This document shows positions 8,932 through 19,241 of a DNA stretch of 64,000 nt, in pieces (the stretch's first letter is position 1; every line of letters begins with the position of its first letter). A program made the translations under genes and the position numbers. Source of the stretch: UBA830 sp002295635 (GTDB taxonomy: Bacteria > Pseudomonadota > Alphaproteobacteria > MPNO01 > UBA830); the NCBI GenBank assembly GCA_002295635.1, contig DBHK01000022.1, positions 1-64,000 of the forward strand, given 5' to 3'. The notes beneath the pieces are model-generated. The model did no database searches and had not been told where the DNA came from. It saw only the letters and a list, made by a program, of their open reading frames with translations.

Positions 8932-11640
8932 ATGACCGAAATTAACAAATCCTCCGAGTCCGAGGCGAAATTAAGCTTGCGCGAAACACCGGACGCAAAA
9001 CCGACTAGTCCGGCATCTACTCCGATGATGAACCAGTATTTGGAAATAAAGCGTGCTCATACTGATGCCCTGCTTTTCTACCGCATGGGTGACTTCTACG
9101 AGATGTTTTTCGAAGATGCGGAAAAGGCCGCCGATGCGCTGGACATAACCTTGACCAAACGCGGTAAGCACGAGGGTGCCGATATCCCGATGTGCGGCGT
9201 ACCGGTGCATGCCGCTGAGTCCTATCTTTCGAGACTGATCACGAAAGGCTTCCGGGTCGCAGTCTGCGAACAGACCGAGGACCCAGCGGAGGCAAAAAAA
9301 CGCGGATCAAAGGCCGTTGTTCGCCGAGAGGTCTTACGTGTTGTGACGCCAGGTACTATTACGGAAGACACCCTCCTCGATGCACGCCGGCATAATTACC
9401 TAGCTGCTATTGCTGATGTTACTGATAGTGTTGGTCTTGCTTGGCTAGATGTTTCCACCGGTGCATTCTTTGCGCAGCCGCTAAACGCCATTGCAATCGG
9501 TGCTGCCCTTGCCCGTATTGAGCCGGGTGAATTGCTGGTTCCGGAGAGACTTATCAACCGGCCTGAGTATACCGAGGTATTTTCGGAGTTCGCTGATGTT
9601 ATTACTTTACTCCCGAATTCTCGGTTCGATAGTGAAGCGGCTCGGAAGCGGCTGCAGGCTATATTTGAAGTCAAAGCACTTGATTCCTTCGGGGATTATG
9701 ATCGCGCTGAAATTTCGGCGGCTGGCGCCGTTGTCGGATATGTAGAATTGACCCAGAAGGGGAAGCTGCCGAAGCTACAGCGGCCGAGGCGACTGGGTAG
9801 CGGCGAAACCATGGAAATAGACGCAGCAACCCGGCGTAATCTGGAGCTCGTTCAGACGATGTCCGGCGATCGAAAAGGCTCGTTGTTGTCTGTCATTGAC
9901 CGCACCGTTACCGGACCTGGTGGACGCCTGCTGGCCGCTCGCATAGCCGCGCCGCTCACCGATGTAGAGAAGATTCGGCGCCGCCATGAGGCTGTTGCTT
10001 GGTTTGTGTCCGCGACCCAGGACCGCGATATTATTCTCGAGGCGCTGCAGGGTGCTCCAGATATGGAGCGAGCATTATCGCGCCTGACTCTGGGACGCGG
10101 AAGCCCCCGTGACCTCGGCGCGATTCGCGACGGACTGATCGTTGCGGCTACCTTGCGCGGCAAATTAAACGCGGCGAAAAATCTGGTACCCGGGGTGGCT
10201 GAAGCATCGATAAATCTTGGAGAGAATGGCACGATAATTGAAAAGTTGAAGAGAGCGTTAGACGATAATCTTCCAATGATTTCTCGTGAGGGGGGGTTTA
10301 TCCGAGGCGGCTATGCTCCCGAATTAGACGAACAGCGACAGCTTCGGGACGAAAGCCGAAAGCACATTGTAGCCCTGCAGTCACGTTATGCATGTGAGAC
10401 AGGCATTGGTTCTCTGAAGATCCGGCATAATAAAGTTCTGGGGTATTTTATCGAAGTGACCTCAGCACAAGCTGAAAAGATACCGACTGGGGACGGTAGC
10501 CTGTTCATTCATCGCCAGACCCTTGTTAATGCGACGCGTTTTACCACCGTAGAGTTGGGCGAGTTGGAGGGAAAGTTCTCGAGAGCTGGCGCTCAGGCGT
10601 TGGCTCTGGAACACCAGCTTTTTGGGGACCTTGTAGCGGTGGTAACCGGCGAGGCCGCGGCGATATCGCTTGCCGCTGACTCCCTCGCACGGCTCGACGT
10701 ATACGCCGCACTGGCCGATTTGGCATCGGTACGAGGGTATACCCTACCAAGGGTCGACGAGACGTCCGCCTTCAAAATCTCTGGCGGACGCCATCCCGTG
10801 GTCGAAGAGGCGCTAACCGTCGCGCGGGAAAACAACTTTATCGCGAATGATTGCGACCTCGCTGAGAGCCAACGCCTGTGGTTAGTTACCGGCCCGAACA
10901 TGGCGGGTAAATCAACGTTCTTACGCCAAAACGCGCTTATAGCGATTTTGGCGCAGGCCGGATCTTTCGTACCGGCTGACGATGCGCATATTGGCGTAGT
11001 TGATCGTTTGTTCAGTCGTGTTGGAGCAGCTGACGACTTGGCGCGTGGCCGATCAACTTTCATGGTTGAAATGGTCGAGACTGCAACTATCCTCAATCAG
11101 GCGACGGATCGATCACTTGTAATACTCGATGAAATAGGTCGCGGTACGGCAACTTTTGATGGGCTGTCCATCGCATGGGCTACGCTGGAGAACCTGCACC
11201 AAGTGAACCGTTGCCGCGCCTTATTCGCGACCCATTTCCATGAGCTCACATCTCTAACATCTCGCCTCGATGCGTTGTCGTGCTATTCCATGCGGGTCAA
11301 GGAATGGGAGGGTGATGTCGTGTTCCTCCACGAAGTGATCTCGGGTGCTGCCGATCGGTCTTACGGCGTTCACGTCGCTAAACTTGCGGGATTACCGCCC
11401 GCGGTCGTATCCCGGGCAGAGGAAGTTCTGTGTATTCTCGAGGAAGGCGAACAATCAGGGTCGCTAGCTGGGCTAGCCGAAGAACTGCCCCTGTTCTCGA
11501 TTGCTGCTCAAGATTTGCCGCCAATGTTGGCAAAGTCTGCAGTAGAGGAGATGCTATCGGCCATTAACCCGGACGAACTCACCCCGCGGGATGCGTTAGA
11601 ATTTCTCTACAGACTTAAAGCGCTTCGTGAGGACGAATAA
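8932..11640 (+). CDS. mutS: DNA mismatch repair protein MutS
   Basis: 902 residues. After a poorly conserved tail of about 30 residues comes the mismatch-binding domain with FYRMGDFYEMFFEDA, carrying the Phe-x-Glu mismatch wedge. Connector, lever and clamp domains follow, then the ATPase domain with Walker A GPNMAGKSTF near residue 654 and Walker B VILDEIGRGTATFDG. MutS dimers bind mispairs and recruit MutL, which is not in this window. The gene heads a plus-strand series with glnD, murJ and trpS, but a 368-base space follows it, so glnD probably has its own promoter. Confidence 0.98.
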   Translation: MTEINKSSESEAKLSLRETPDAKPTSPASTPMMNQYLEIKRAHTDALLFYRMGDFYEMFFEDAEKAADALDITLTKRGKHEGADIPMCGVPVHAAESYLSRLITKGFRVAVCEQTEDPAEAKKRGSKAVVRREVLRVVTPGTITEDTLLDARRHNYLAAIADVTDSVGLAWLDVSTGAFFAQPLNAIAIGAALARIEPGELLVPERLINRPEYTEVFSEFADVITLLPNSRFDSEAARKRLQAIFEVKALDSFGDYDRAEISAAGAVVGYVELTQKGKLPKLQRPRRLGSGETMEIDAATRRNLELVQTMSGDRKGSLLSVIDRTVTGPGGRLLAARIAAPLTDVEKIRRRHEAVAWFVSATQDRDIILEALQGAPDMERALSRLTLGRGSPRDLGAIRDGLIVAATLRGKLNAAKNLVPGVAEASINLGENGTIIEKLKRALDDNLPMISREGGFIRGGYAPELDEQRQLRDESRKHIVALQSRYACETGIGSLKIRHNKVLGYFIEVTSAQAEKIPTGDGSLFIHRQTLVNATRFTTVELGELEGKFSRAGAQALALEHQLFGDLVAVVTGEAAAISLAADSLARLDVYAALADLASVRGYTLPRVDETSAFKISGGRHPVVEEALTVARENNFIANDCDLAESQRLWLVTGPNMAGKSTFLRQNALIAILAQAGSFVPADDAHIGVVDRLFSRVGAADDLARGRSTFMVEMVETATILNQATDRSLVILDEIGRGTATFDGLSIAWATLENLHQVNRCRALFATHFHELTSLTSRLDALSCYSMRVKEWEGDVVFLHEVISGAADRSYGVHVAKLAGLPPAVVSRAEEVLCILEEGEQSGSLAGLAEELPLFSIAAQDLPPMLAKSAVEEMLSAINPDELTPRDALEFLYRLKALREDE

Positions 11641-12008
11641 ATCGTCTAAGCGAGTCAAGAGTTTACTTGTGCCTGCATGCATTACATCAAATATGAACTT
11701 TAGATGAGTATCGTCAGCAACTAATACAACCATCGGCGACTATGGAAAGCGTGGTATCTCTACCGTGGCGAAAATTGTAATTTATTAGATCTGAGTATCT
11801 ATCCTAAGATACCGATAGCGACTGGAGTTTCTAGGCCAAATCGGAGCAGGTCGATCGCTTTTCCCAAACAAAATCGGATTGTTACACCAACGTCCGAGCT
11901 TTCAGATAACTTGCTTGACTACGGCGACCAAAGATAAGTTATTCACTGCCGTCGAATATTCCGACTCAGTAACTTATAAATGTCTGAGAAAATTAAGGTG
12001 TCCGATGA
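11641..12008. other. 368-base gene-free stretch between mutS and glnD
   Basis: No open frame or RNA gene recognised. The only structure seen is a six-pair hairpin, GTATCT at 11795-11800 with AGATAC at 11807-11812. A good ribosome site (AAGGTG) precedes the glnD ATG at the right edge. A glnD promoter is expected here, but no convincing -35/-10 pair was found. Confidence 0.5.
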
Positions 12009-14774
12009 ATGCCATCCATACCTAAACAGCGCCGCATTATCGACCGCGCCGCCCTCATCGGTAAACTCGATGCTTTTATCGCAGACAATGCACCCGCGCG
12101 AGATATGCGGGTCGACTTGCTGAGACTGCTAGACAATGCGATGTTAAACGGTCGAGAAGAGGTCCGCCGGCGCTTCGATGCCGGCGAGGCGAACGGCGAA
12201 CAAGTTGCTGAGAGTTTGTCATTCCTGACCGATCAAATTGTCCGCCTTATATACGATTTTGCGACGGATCATGTTTATCCAGCAGCTAACCCAACAGAAG
12301 GGGAGCGGCTTTGCGTCGCCGCAGTCGGTGGCTACGGTCGTGGGGAACTAGCACCATACTCCGATATCGATCTGTTGTTTGTTCTGCCATATAAAGAAAC
12401 CGCAAGGCAAGAACAGGTGATCGAATACATTCTTTACCTCCTTTGGGACCTCAGGCTCAGGGTTGGACATGCGACGCGATCGATTGACGAATGCGTGCGG
12501 CTAGCGCGTAAAGACCTCATAATCCGGACCGCTATGTTGGAGTCGCGTTACCTATGGGGTGATCGTCGATTATTCAATGAACTTCGCAAACGTTTTTACG
12601 TTGAGGTCGCTGACGATAGTGGGCCTGAATTCGTAGAGGAAAAACTGGCTGAACGCGATCTTCGACACGAAAAAATGGGTGGTTCGCGCTACGTGCTCGA
12701 ACCTAATATAAAGGAAGGTAAGGGAGGACTCCGCGATCTACACACACTCTACTGGATCGCTAAGTATCTCTACAAGGTTGACGAGGTTGCTAATGTCGTC
12801 GACCGAGGTGTGCTTAATAATAAGGAATCTCGTCGTTTTGAAAGAGCGCATCGTTTCCTTTGGGACGTGCGTTGTAACCTGCACTTTCTTGCGGGACGGG
12901 CGGAAGATCGGCTGACATTCGATTTGCAACCCGAAATCGCAGCCTTGCTAGGATATAGGGATAGGGCGGGCGCGCGAGGTGTCGAGCGCTTTATGAAGCA
13001 CTATTACCTAATTGCCAAGGAGATTGGTGATCTAACGCGAATATTTTGCGCTTCTTTGGAGGCTGAACACCAGCGAAAGCCCCGGTTCCGCTTGCCGTCG
13101 ATCGGAATATTTCAAAAATCTGTCGATGACTTTGATATCGATGGAGGTAGGCTAGATTTCAGTAGCGACTACAACCTTCGTGAAGACCCTGTGAGAATAC
13201 TGGAGTTGTTTCGAACCGCGCAAATCCAAGAACTTGATATTCACCCACAGGCGTTGCGGGCGATTACACGTAATCTGAATGTGATCGATAATATTCGTAA
13301 TGATCCGAAGGCCAACCGACTATTTCTCGAAATGTTGATATCTGACAAGGATCCGGAAACGACTCTGCGTCGTCTAAATGAAGCTGGCGTTTTTGGGCGT
13401 TTCGTTCCCGATTTCGGGCGGGTTGTCGCGCAGATGCAGCATGACATGTATCACGTCTACACTGTTGACGAACATACCGTATTTGCAATCGGTATCCTAC
13501 ATGGAATTGAGAGCGGCAAATATTCGGAGGAAATGCCGATTTCGTCTACAGTCGTGCATCTTGTGAAGTCACGGCGGGCGCTTTATGTGGCCGTCTTGCT
13601 TCACGATATAGCGAAGGGGCGGGGCGGTGACCATTCCGAACTTGGGGCCGACGTCGCGCTTGAGCTTTGTCCCCGCCTCGGGCTAACCGAGGAGGAGACG
13701 GAGACCGTCGAATGGCTGGTGCGTTATCACCTTCTGTTTAGCAACACGGCATTCAGGCGCGATATCAGCGATCCTCAGACGATCACATATTTTTGCAGCA
13801 TAGTGCAGTCGGTTGAAAGGCTGCGTCTCCTGCTTGTATTGACTGCAGCGGACATCCGGGCTGTCGGCCCTAATGTCTGGAATGCGTGGAAAGCCGGTCT
13901 CCTCCGCGACCTTTTTGAGGCTGCCGAGGAAAGACTCACTAGTGGCCATTCAACTGGCGGACGGGAAGTGCGTATCGACCATGCAAAGGCGAATATGCGC
14001 AGGCTACTTAGGGATTTGCCGACCGCGGCAGTCGAGGCGCATGTGGCGCGCGGGTATCCATCTTACTGGCTATCTTTCGATTGCGATACACATGCTTGGC
14101 ACGCGCGTATTGCTCATGAAGCAGAATCCCGAGCGGATGGCCTGACGATTAAAAATCGTGTCGATGAGTTCAAAGCCGTAACGGAGATCACCATTTACGC
14201 TCACGATCATCCCGGCCTGTTTTCGCATATAGCAGGCGCAATGGCGGTGAGCCGCGCCCAGATCGTCGACGCAAAGATATTTACGATGACCGATGGCATG
14301 GCCCTAGATACGTTTTGGGTACAGGATGAAAATGGTCGTGCGTTTGATCGACCGGACAAAATTTCTCGTCTATACGGTCGTATTGAACAGACCCTTTCGG
14401 GTCAGTTGCGTCCCCGCGATGAACTTGAGAGTGATACAGGCCTGCCCAGCCGGACGAACGTCTTCAAGGTTGCGCCCCGCGTGCTTGTGGACAATGGGGC
14501 CAGCCGTACGCACACGGTTATAGAGGTAAACGGGCGCGATCGGACTGGCCTGCTCTACGATCTGACGCGTGCCCTTTCATCGCTTAACATTCAGATCGGT
14601 TCGGCTCATATCACCACGTTTGGAGAAAGCGCTGTCGATGTATTTTATGTGAAAGATGTTTTCGGTCTGCAGATTACTCACGAGAGCAAACTAGATCAGA
14701 TTCGTGAACATCTGCTGGCTGTAATGATGCCCGACCAACCGTACCAAAGGTCAATTGACGTTGTGGCTCGGTAG
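12009..14774 (+). CDS. glnD: bifunctional [PII] uridylyltransferase / uridylyl-removing enzyme
   Basis: 921 residues, full length for GlnD, the glutamine sensor that adds UMP to PII proteins (GlnB/GlnK) under nitrogen limitation and removes it under excess. The nucleotidyltransferase motif GGYGRGELAPYSDIDLL begins near residue 107. The uridylyl-removing HD domain shows LLHDIAKGRGGDHSELG with the HD pair at about 532-533. Two C-terminal ACT domains (from about 735 and 845) sense glutamine. Start: ATG 12009, because the overlapping ATG at 12005 runs into a stop after six codons. Confidence 0.97.
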   Translation: MPSIPKQRRIIDRAALIGKLDAFIADNAPARDMRVDLLRLLDNAMLNGREEVRRRFDAGEANGEQVAESLSFLTDQIVRLIYDFATDHVYPAANPTEGERLCVAAVGGYGRGELAPYSDIDLLFVLPYKETARQEQVIEYILYLLWDLRLRVGHATRSIDECVRLARKDLIIRTAMLESRYLWGDRRLFNELRKRFYVEVADDSGPEFVEEKLAERDLRHEKMGGSRYVLEPNIKEGKGGLRDLHTLYWIAKYLYKVDEVANVVDRGVLNNKESRRFERAHRFLWDVRCNLHFLAGRAEDRLTFDLQPEIAALLGYRDRAGARGVERFMKHYYLIAKEIGDLTRIFCASLEAEHQRKPRFRLPSIGIFQKSVDDFDIDGGRLDFSSDYNLREDPVRILELFRTAQIQELDIHPQALRAITRNLNVIDNIRNDPKANRLFLEMLISDKDPETTLRRLNEAGVFGRFVPDFGRVVAQMQHDMYHVYTVDEHTVFAIGILHGIESGKYSEEMPISSTVVHLVKSRRALYVAVLLHDIAKGRGGDHSELGADVALELCPRLGLTEEETETVEWLVRYHLLFSNTAFRRDISDPQTITYFCSIVQSVERLRLLLVLTAADIRAVGPNVWNAWKAGLLRDLFEAAEERLTSGHSTGGREVRIDHAKANMRRLLRDLPTAAVEAHVARGYPSYWLSFDCDTHAWHARIAHEAESRADGLTIKNRVDEFKAVTEITIYAHDHPGLFSHIAGAMAVSRAQIVDAKIFTMTDGMALDTFWVQDENGRAFDRPDKISRLYGRIEQTLSGQLRPRDELESDTGLPSRTNVFKVAPRVLVDNGASRTHTVIEVNGRDRTGLLYDLTRALSSLNIQIGSAHITTFGESAVDVFYVKDVFGLQITHESKLDQIREHLLAVMMPDQPYQRSIDVVAR

Positions 14775-14839
14775 GCGTACGAGGCGATTAGGGCTCGCCG
14801 CGAATTCGCCGCATTAGATACAAGAGTGTTGCCCGATCC

Positions 14840-14854
14840 CCACCGGCACGGTGG
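14840..14854. other. short hairpin in the murJ leader
   Basis: CCACCG (14840-14845) and CGGTGG (14849-14854) form a perfect six-pair stem with a GCA loop, 24 bases before the murJ start. No T-run follows. It could affect murJ translation; no known element is recognised. Confidence 0.35.
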
Positions 14855-14878
14855 CAGATAAGTTGGATGGTTGCCTGA

Positions 14879-16429
14879 ATGGTTTTGTTACGCTCTATCG
14901 CTACTGTCGGCATATTCACGATGATGAGCCGTTTTCTTGGCTTCGTAAGGGACATCTTAATTGCGGGAATCCTTGGGGCGGGGCCGGTCGCAGATGCTTT
15001 TTTTGTGGCATTCAAGCTCCCGAATTTTTTCCGGCGGTTATTTGCTGAGGGTGCATTTAGTGCGGCTTTTATACCTTTGTTCACACGTCATATGTCTGAA
15101 AGTGGCCGCTCCGCCGCTAGAGATTTTGCTCAGGAAGTTATGTCGGTCTTCGTGGTTGGTCTTCTATTTCTGGTTACAGTTCTCCAAATCGCGATGCCAT
15201 GGATTATGCACGGCTTTGCGCCTGGGTTCGGGAATGATCCGCTTCGTTTTAGGCTTGCAGTTGAAATGGCTCAGATCACATTTCCTTATCTATTATTTAT
15301 TTCTCTAGTCTCACAACTCGGTGGAGTTCTCAATGCGGTTGGGAAATTTGCTGCCTCGGCGGCGGCGCCCATTATCCTCAATCTGTGTCTTATAGCCGCA
15401 CTTCTGGGATTATCCGGTTTTGTAGAAACGTCTGGACATGCCTTAGCTTGGGGTGTGGCAACCGCCGGGGCGGCGCAGTTCATATGGCTCATAGTTGCTT
15501 GCTATCGCATCGATTTTCAAATTCGGTTTCTACGCCCCCGGCTGACGCCCCGGGTCAAACGCCTCTTAGTGCTGATGCTGCCTGGCGCAATCGGGGCCGG
15601 GGTAGTACAGATAAATCTGTTAATCGACGTGGTAATTGCATCTCTGCTGCCGCGCGGGTCAATTTCCTTCCTATATTATGCCGATCGGGTGACCCAGTTG
15701 CCACTGGGTGTGATAGGCGTCGCCGTCGGAACAGCCTTACTGCCACTATTATCTCGCCAGCTCAGGCTCGCCGATGATAATAGCGCGATGGGTAGCATGA
15801 ATCGAGCAATGGAATTTGCATTGTTGCTTACCCTACCTTCTGCAGCGGCCCTAATGACCATACCCGATGAAATAATTTCGGTGCTTTTCGAACGCGGGGC
15901 CTTCGGGGCCGCGGAGACAGGCGCAACGGCCGCTGCCTTGGCAGCATATTCGGTTGGTCTGCCAGCTTACGTCTTGATCAAAGTCCTTAGCCCTGGGTTT
16001 TTCGCCCGCGAAGATACTGTCACGCCAGTCAGGATCGCTGCTATTTGTGTTGCCACCAATGTCGGGCTAAATCTTTTTCTTATGGGCCCATTTCTGCATG
16101 TCGGAATCGCTCTAGCAACCGCTATCTCTGCTTGGATGAATGCCGCGCTTTTACTGATAATTTTGAGGCGCCGGGGATTTTTAACGGTTGATGCTCGCCT
16201 TCGTCGGGCATTCCCCCGGATCGTCTTAGCGAGTGTTATAATGGCAGCCATAGTAGGACTTTCTGCCGAGTACCTCACTGATTTTGCCGGTAGGGATGAC
16301 CTTTTGCGAGCGTTGTCGCTAGTGACCTTAATTGTCATCGGGTTAGTTGGGTTTGCCTTTGCTGCTATTCTTTTCGGCGCGAGCCGGATATCAGATTTCA
16401 AGCGGATGCTTGACCGGTCATCCCGTTGA
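14879..16429 (+). CDS. murJ: lipid II flippase MurJ (MviN)
   Basis: 516-residue polytopic inner-membrane protein of the MOP exporter superfamily with about 14 hydrophobic segments. It moves the peptidoglycan precursor lipid II across the inner membrane. The conserved N-terminal stretch SRFLGFVRDILIAGILGAG and ADAFFVAFKLPNFFRRLFAEG carry the arginines needed for flipping. GAFSAAFIPLF and the FFAREDTVTP segment are also typical. It lies 104 bases after glnD and 41 bases before trpS, the conserved glnD-murJ-trpS order of Alphaproteobacteria. Confidence 0.96.
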   Translation: MVLLRSIATVGIFTMMSRFLGFVRDILIAGILGAGPVADAFFVAFKLPNFFRRLFAEGAFSAAFIPLFTRHMSESGRSAARDFAQEVMSVFVVGLLFLVTVLQIAMPWIMHGFAPGFGNDPLRFRLAVEMAQITFPYLLFISLVSQLGGVLNAVGKFAASAAAPIILNLCLIAALLGLSGFVETSGHALAWGVATAGAAQFIWLIVACYRIDFQIRFLRPRLTPRVKRLLVLMLPGAIGAGVVQINLLIDVVIASLLPRGSISFLYYADRVTQLPLGVIGVAVGTALLPLLSRQLRLADDNSAMGSMNRAMEFALLLTLPSAAALMTIPDEIISVLFERGAFGAAETGATAAALAAYSVGLPAYVLIKVLSPGFFAREDTVTPVRIAAICVATNVGLNLFLMGPFLHVGIALATAISAWMNAALLLIILRRRGFLTVDARLRRAFPRIVLASVIMAAIVGLSAEYLTDFAGRDDLLRALSLVTLIVIGLVGFAFAAILFGASRISDFKRMLDRSSR

Positions 16430-16470
16430 CGCGATAACCCGCCCGCATCAATGACTATGAGGAAGATCAG

Positions 16471-17469
16471 ATGTACCGGATTTTTTCCGGCGTGCAGCCA
16501 ACTGGAAACCTACACCTTGGAAATTATCTTGGCGCAATCCGCAATTTTGTGGATCTGCAGGGAGATTATGAATGCATTTATTGCGTCGTCGATCTACATG
16601 CAATCACCTTGTGGCAAGACCCAAAGCAGCTTGTATCTAACACCCGCGAGGTGACTGCGGCTTTTCTCGCTTCTGGTATCGATCCTAAAGTCAGTGTGAT
16701 TTTCAATCAGAGTCAGGTGGCCGCGCATACTCAACTCGCCTGGATTTTAAACTGCGTGGCGCGTCTTGGCTGGCTTAATCGGATGACTCAGTTTAAGGAA
16801 AAAGCAGGAAAGAACCGAGAAAATGCATCGGTGGGGCTCTATGCATATCCTAATCTTATGGCTGCCGATATCCTGGCATACAAAGCCAGCCACGTACCGG
16901 TCGGTGAGGATCAAAAACAACATTTGGAACTTACCCGCGACATTGCGCAGAAATTCAATAACGATTTCGGAGTCGATTTCTTCCCAGAAGTTCAACCGCT
17001 CATTCTCGGAGAAGCGACGAGAGTAATGAGCCTACGAGACGGATCGAAAAAGATGTCCAAATCTGACCCGTCGGATCAGTCACGGATCACACTTACTGAT
17101 ACAGCGGATGCTATTTCGAGGAAGATCCGGCGGGCCAAAACCGATGCCGAAGTTTTGCCTTCAGAAACTGAAGGGCTGGAGGGTCGCCCTGAAGCGGCCA
17201 ATTTGGTAGGCATTTTTGCCGCCCTATCGGATCAAACAGCCGGCGAAGTTCTCAGAGATTATGGCGGTCGCGGCTTTGGGGATTTCAAACCCGCGCTTTC
17301 GGACCTGACGATCGAAAAGCTGGCGCCGATCTCGGACGAAATGCGCCACCTGATGGCCGATCCATGCCACATTGATGCTATTCTAGCCGAGGGATCCGAC
17401 CGGGCTCGGGAAGTTACAGAGCCTATTATTGCGCAAATAAACGAAATTGTGGGGTTGATATCCGCTTAA
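16471..17469 (+). CDS. trpS: tryptophanyl-tRNA synthetase
   Basis: 332-residue class I aminoacyl-tRNA synthetase that charges tRNA-Trp. The HIGH-type signature appears as HLGN at residues 15-18 within SGVQPTGNLHLGNYLG, and the KMSKS loop is at about 194-198. A GAGGAAGA ribosome site precedes the ATG. Length and motifs match the bacterial TrpRS. It follows murJ closely and probably shares its transcript. Confidence 0.98.
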   Translation: MYRIFSGVQPTGNLHLGNYLGAIRNFVDLQGDYECIYCVVDLHAITLWQDPKQLVSNTREVTAAFLASGIDPKVSVIFNQSQVAAHTQLAWILNCVARLGWLNRMTQFKEKAGKNRENASVGLYAYPNLMAADILAYKASHVPVGEDQKQHLELTRDIAQKFNNDFGVDFFPEVQPLILGEATRVMSLRDGSKKMSKSDPSDQSRITLTDTADAISRKIRRAKTDAEVLPSETEGLEGRPEAANLVGIFAALSDQTAGEVLRDYGGRGFGDFKPALSDLTIEKLAPISDEMRHLMADPCHIDAILAEGSDRAREVTEPIIAQINEIVGLISA

Positions 17470-17496
17470 TTTTGTCGCCCTTCTACCCAGTTTCGC

Positions 17497-17522
17497 TTGC
17501 GCCGACCCTCCGATGGGCGCAA
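17497..17522. other. hairpin downstream of trpS
   Basis: TTGCGCC (17497-17503) and GGCGCAA (17516-17522) form a perfect seven-pair stem with a 12-base loop, 27 bases after the trpS stop. It is followed by AAAGAC, not T residues, so it is at best a rho-dependent or processed 3' end. Confidence 0.4.
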
Positions 17523-17578
17523 AAAGACAAAGTCCTGTGATAACTGGATTCCGATAGACTACCGGCTATGCCCTGATC

Positions 17579-18502
17579 ATGCAGATATACCTGCCAATCG
17601 CTGAAATGTCGCTCGACGCGTTATTGCTGCTAGGACTCGGTGGCATGGTGGGCTTCTTGTCGGGTATGTTCGGTGTCGGTGGTGGCTTCCTGATGACGCC
17701 ACTGTTGATCTTTATCGGCGTTCCGCCGGCTGTCGCCGTTGGGACGGAGGCCAATCAAGTCGTCGCGGCATCAGTATCAGGTGCGCTCGCACACTGGCGT
17801 CGGAAAAACGTTGATATCCGTATGGGTCTAATACTGCTGATTGGCGGTTTGGTAGGTTCCTCGCTTGGTGTCTGGCTGTTTACATTCCTACGTAGTATCG
17901 GTCAGATCGATTCCGTGATTGCAATCTCCTATGTTCTGTTTCTGGGCATCATCGGAATTTTAATGGTGGTCGAGAGCGCACGCGCATGGTGCCGTGCCAG
18001 GAATCCTAGCGCCCCACGTCGGAAACTGCACTATCATACCTGGCTGCACGGGTTGCCCTTCAAGATGCGGTTCCGTCGATCTAAGCTTTATATCAGCGCG
18101 CTATTACCGCTGGGTATCGGAATTATCGTTGGGATTCTGGCGGCGATCATGGGTGTTGGCGGTGGTTTCGTGATGGTGCCGGCAATGATCTATCTTCTAG
18201 GAATGCCAACCTCAGTGGTTGTGGGCACCTCGCTATTCCAGATCGTGTTCGTCACCGCGAACGTAACTTTCTTGCAGTCTGTCAACAACCAGACCGTCGA
18301 TATCGTGCTGGCCATGTTGCTAGTCATTGGTAGCGTCGTCGGCGCCCAGATTGGTGCCCGCGTTGGAGAGCGGTTGCGCGGCGAGGAAGTCCGGGTTGCA
18401 CTAGGTCTTATCGTCTTGGTTGTTTGCGCTCGGGTGGCTTGGACCCTGGTATCGACACCCGACGATGTGTTTTCGCTGGGTCAAATCGGGGGGCATGGAT
18501 GA
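17579..18502 (+). CDS. TauE/SafE family sulfite/organosulfonate exporter-like permease
   Basis: 307-residue membrane protein with two homologous halves. Each opens with the family motif: GFLSGMFGVGGGFLMTPLL near residue 25 and GILAAIMGVGGGFVMVPAM near 185. TauE/SafE proteins move sulfite, sulfoacetate or related anions, but many members are uncharacterised. Its stop overlaps the start of the TIGR02186 gene (ATGA), which implies translational coupling. The substrate here is not determined. Confidence 0.88.
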   Translation: MQIYLPIAEMSLDALLLLGLGGMVGFLSGMFGVGGGFLMTPLLIFIGVPPAVAVGTEANQVVAASVSGALAHWRRKNVDIRMGLILLIGGLVGSSLGVWLFTFLRSIGQIDSVIAISYVLFLGIIGILMVVESARAWCRARNPSAPRRKLHYHTWLHGLPFKMRFRRSKLYISALLPLGIGIIVGILAAIMGVGGGFVMVPAMIYLLGMPTSVVVGTSLFQIVFVTANVTFLQSVNNQTVDIVLAMLLVIGSVVGAQIGARVGERLRGEEVRVALGLIVLVVCARVAWTLVSTPDDVFSLGQIGGHG

Positions 18503-19239
18503 TATTATTTCGATCGTTCCTCTTTATTCTTTTCCTTCTGACATTTTCTTCGTTAGCGCAATCCCAACGCCTTGCCGTTGATCTTTCAAGTAGTGAGGTA
18601 GAAATCTCCACAGGTTTTAACGGCGCAGAGCTACTGCTATTTGGTGCGACCGGAGGCTATGGTGATATCGTTGTAACGGTAGTCGGGCCGCGACGCGATG
18701 AAGTTGTGCGGCGTAAAGAGAGGATTGCTGGGATCTGGGTTAACGGATCATCTGTAACTTTTAAAAGTGCACCGGCCTATTACCGTATTGCGGCATCCAA
18801 GCCTCTCGATGATATAGCCTCGTCCGACATTCTTGATCAGCTCCGAATCGGTGTTGCCGAAATTGATTTGGTTACCCAGTCGCCGCGTCCAGCGAGAGAG
18901 ATCCTAAATTTTCGAGAGGCGCTGATCCGAAATAAGAAACGGCTTTTATTATATAGCGAGGACATCTCAGATATTAAGATAATACGCGACCTGCTATTCA
19001 GATCGACGATCCCATTCCCCGCTAATGTGCCGACTGGTGACTATGAAGTGAACGTCCATTTATTCAAAAATGGAAAACCGGTTAGCCAGATGACAACCTC
19101 GCTTCCAGTTCGCAAGGTCGGGCTTGAGGCTAGGCTCTATAATTTCGCCCATGACCAGGCGCCGTGGTATGGCGCGATTGCAATCGTAATCGCGCTAGTC
19201 GCCGGTTGGCTTGCGGGCGTGATCTTCAGGAGGACCTGA
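18499..19239 (+). CDS. TIGR02186 family membrane-anchored periplasmic protein
   Basis: 246 residues, starting at the ATG that overlaps the TauE stop. The architecture is clear: an N-terminal signal peptide (about 1-22, ILFRSFLFILFLLTFSSLAQ), a beta-rich extracytoplasmic domain, and a single C-terminal membrane helix (WYGAIAIVIALVAGWLAGVIF) with a short basic cytoplasmic tail. This matches the TIGR02186 family, known to me only as an uncharacterised neighbour of TauE-type permeases in Alphaproteobacteria. An in-frame start further upstream would sit inside tauE and is rejected. A role as periplasmic accessory to the permease is an inference. Confidence 0.8.
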   Translation: MILFRSFLFILFLLTFSSLAQSQRLAVDLSSSEVEISTGFNGAELLLFGATGGYGDIVVTVVGPRRDEVVRRKERIAGIWVNGSSVTFKSAPAYYRIAASKPLDDIASSDILDQLRIGVAEIDLVTQSPRPAREILNFREALIRNKKRLLLYSEDISDIKIIRDLLFRSTIPFPANVPTGDYEVNVHLFKNGKPVSQMTTSLPVRKVGLEARLYNFAHDQAPWYGAIAIVIALVAGWLAGVIFRRT

Positions 19240-19241
19240 AC

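Noticed and set aside
17497..17522. Intrinsic terminator of trpS
   Set aside because: The stem is good but is followed by A residues instead of T on the trpS strand, and no T-run follows on the other strand either; listed only as a hairpin.
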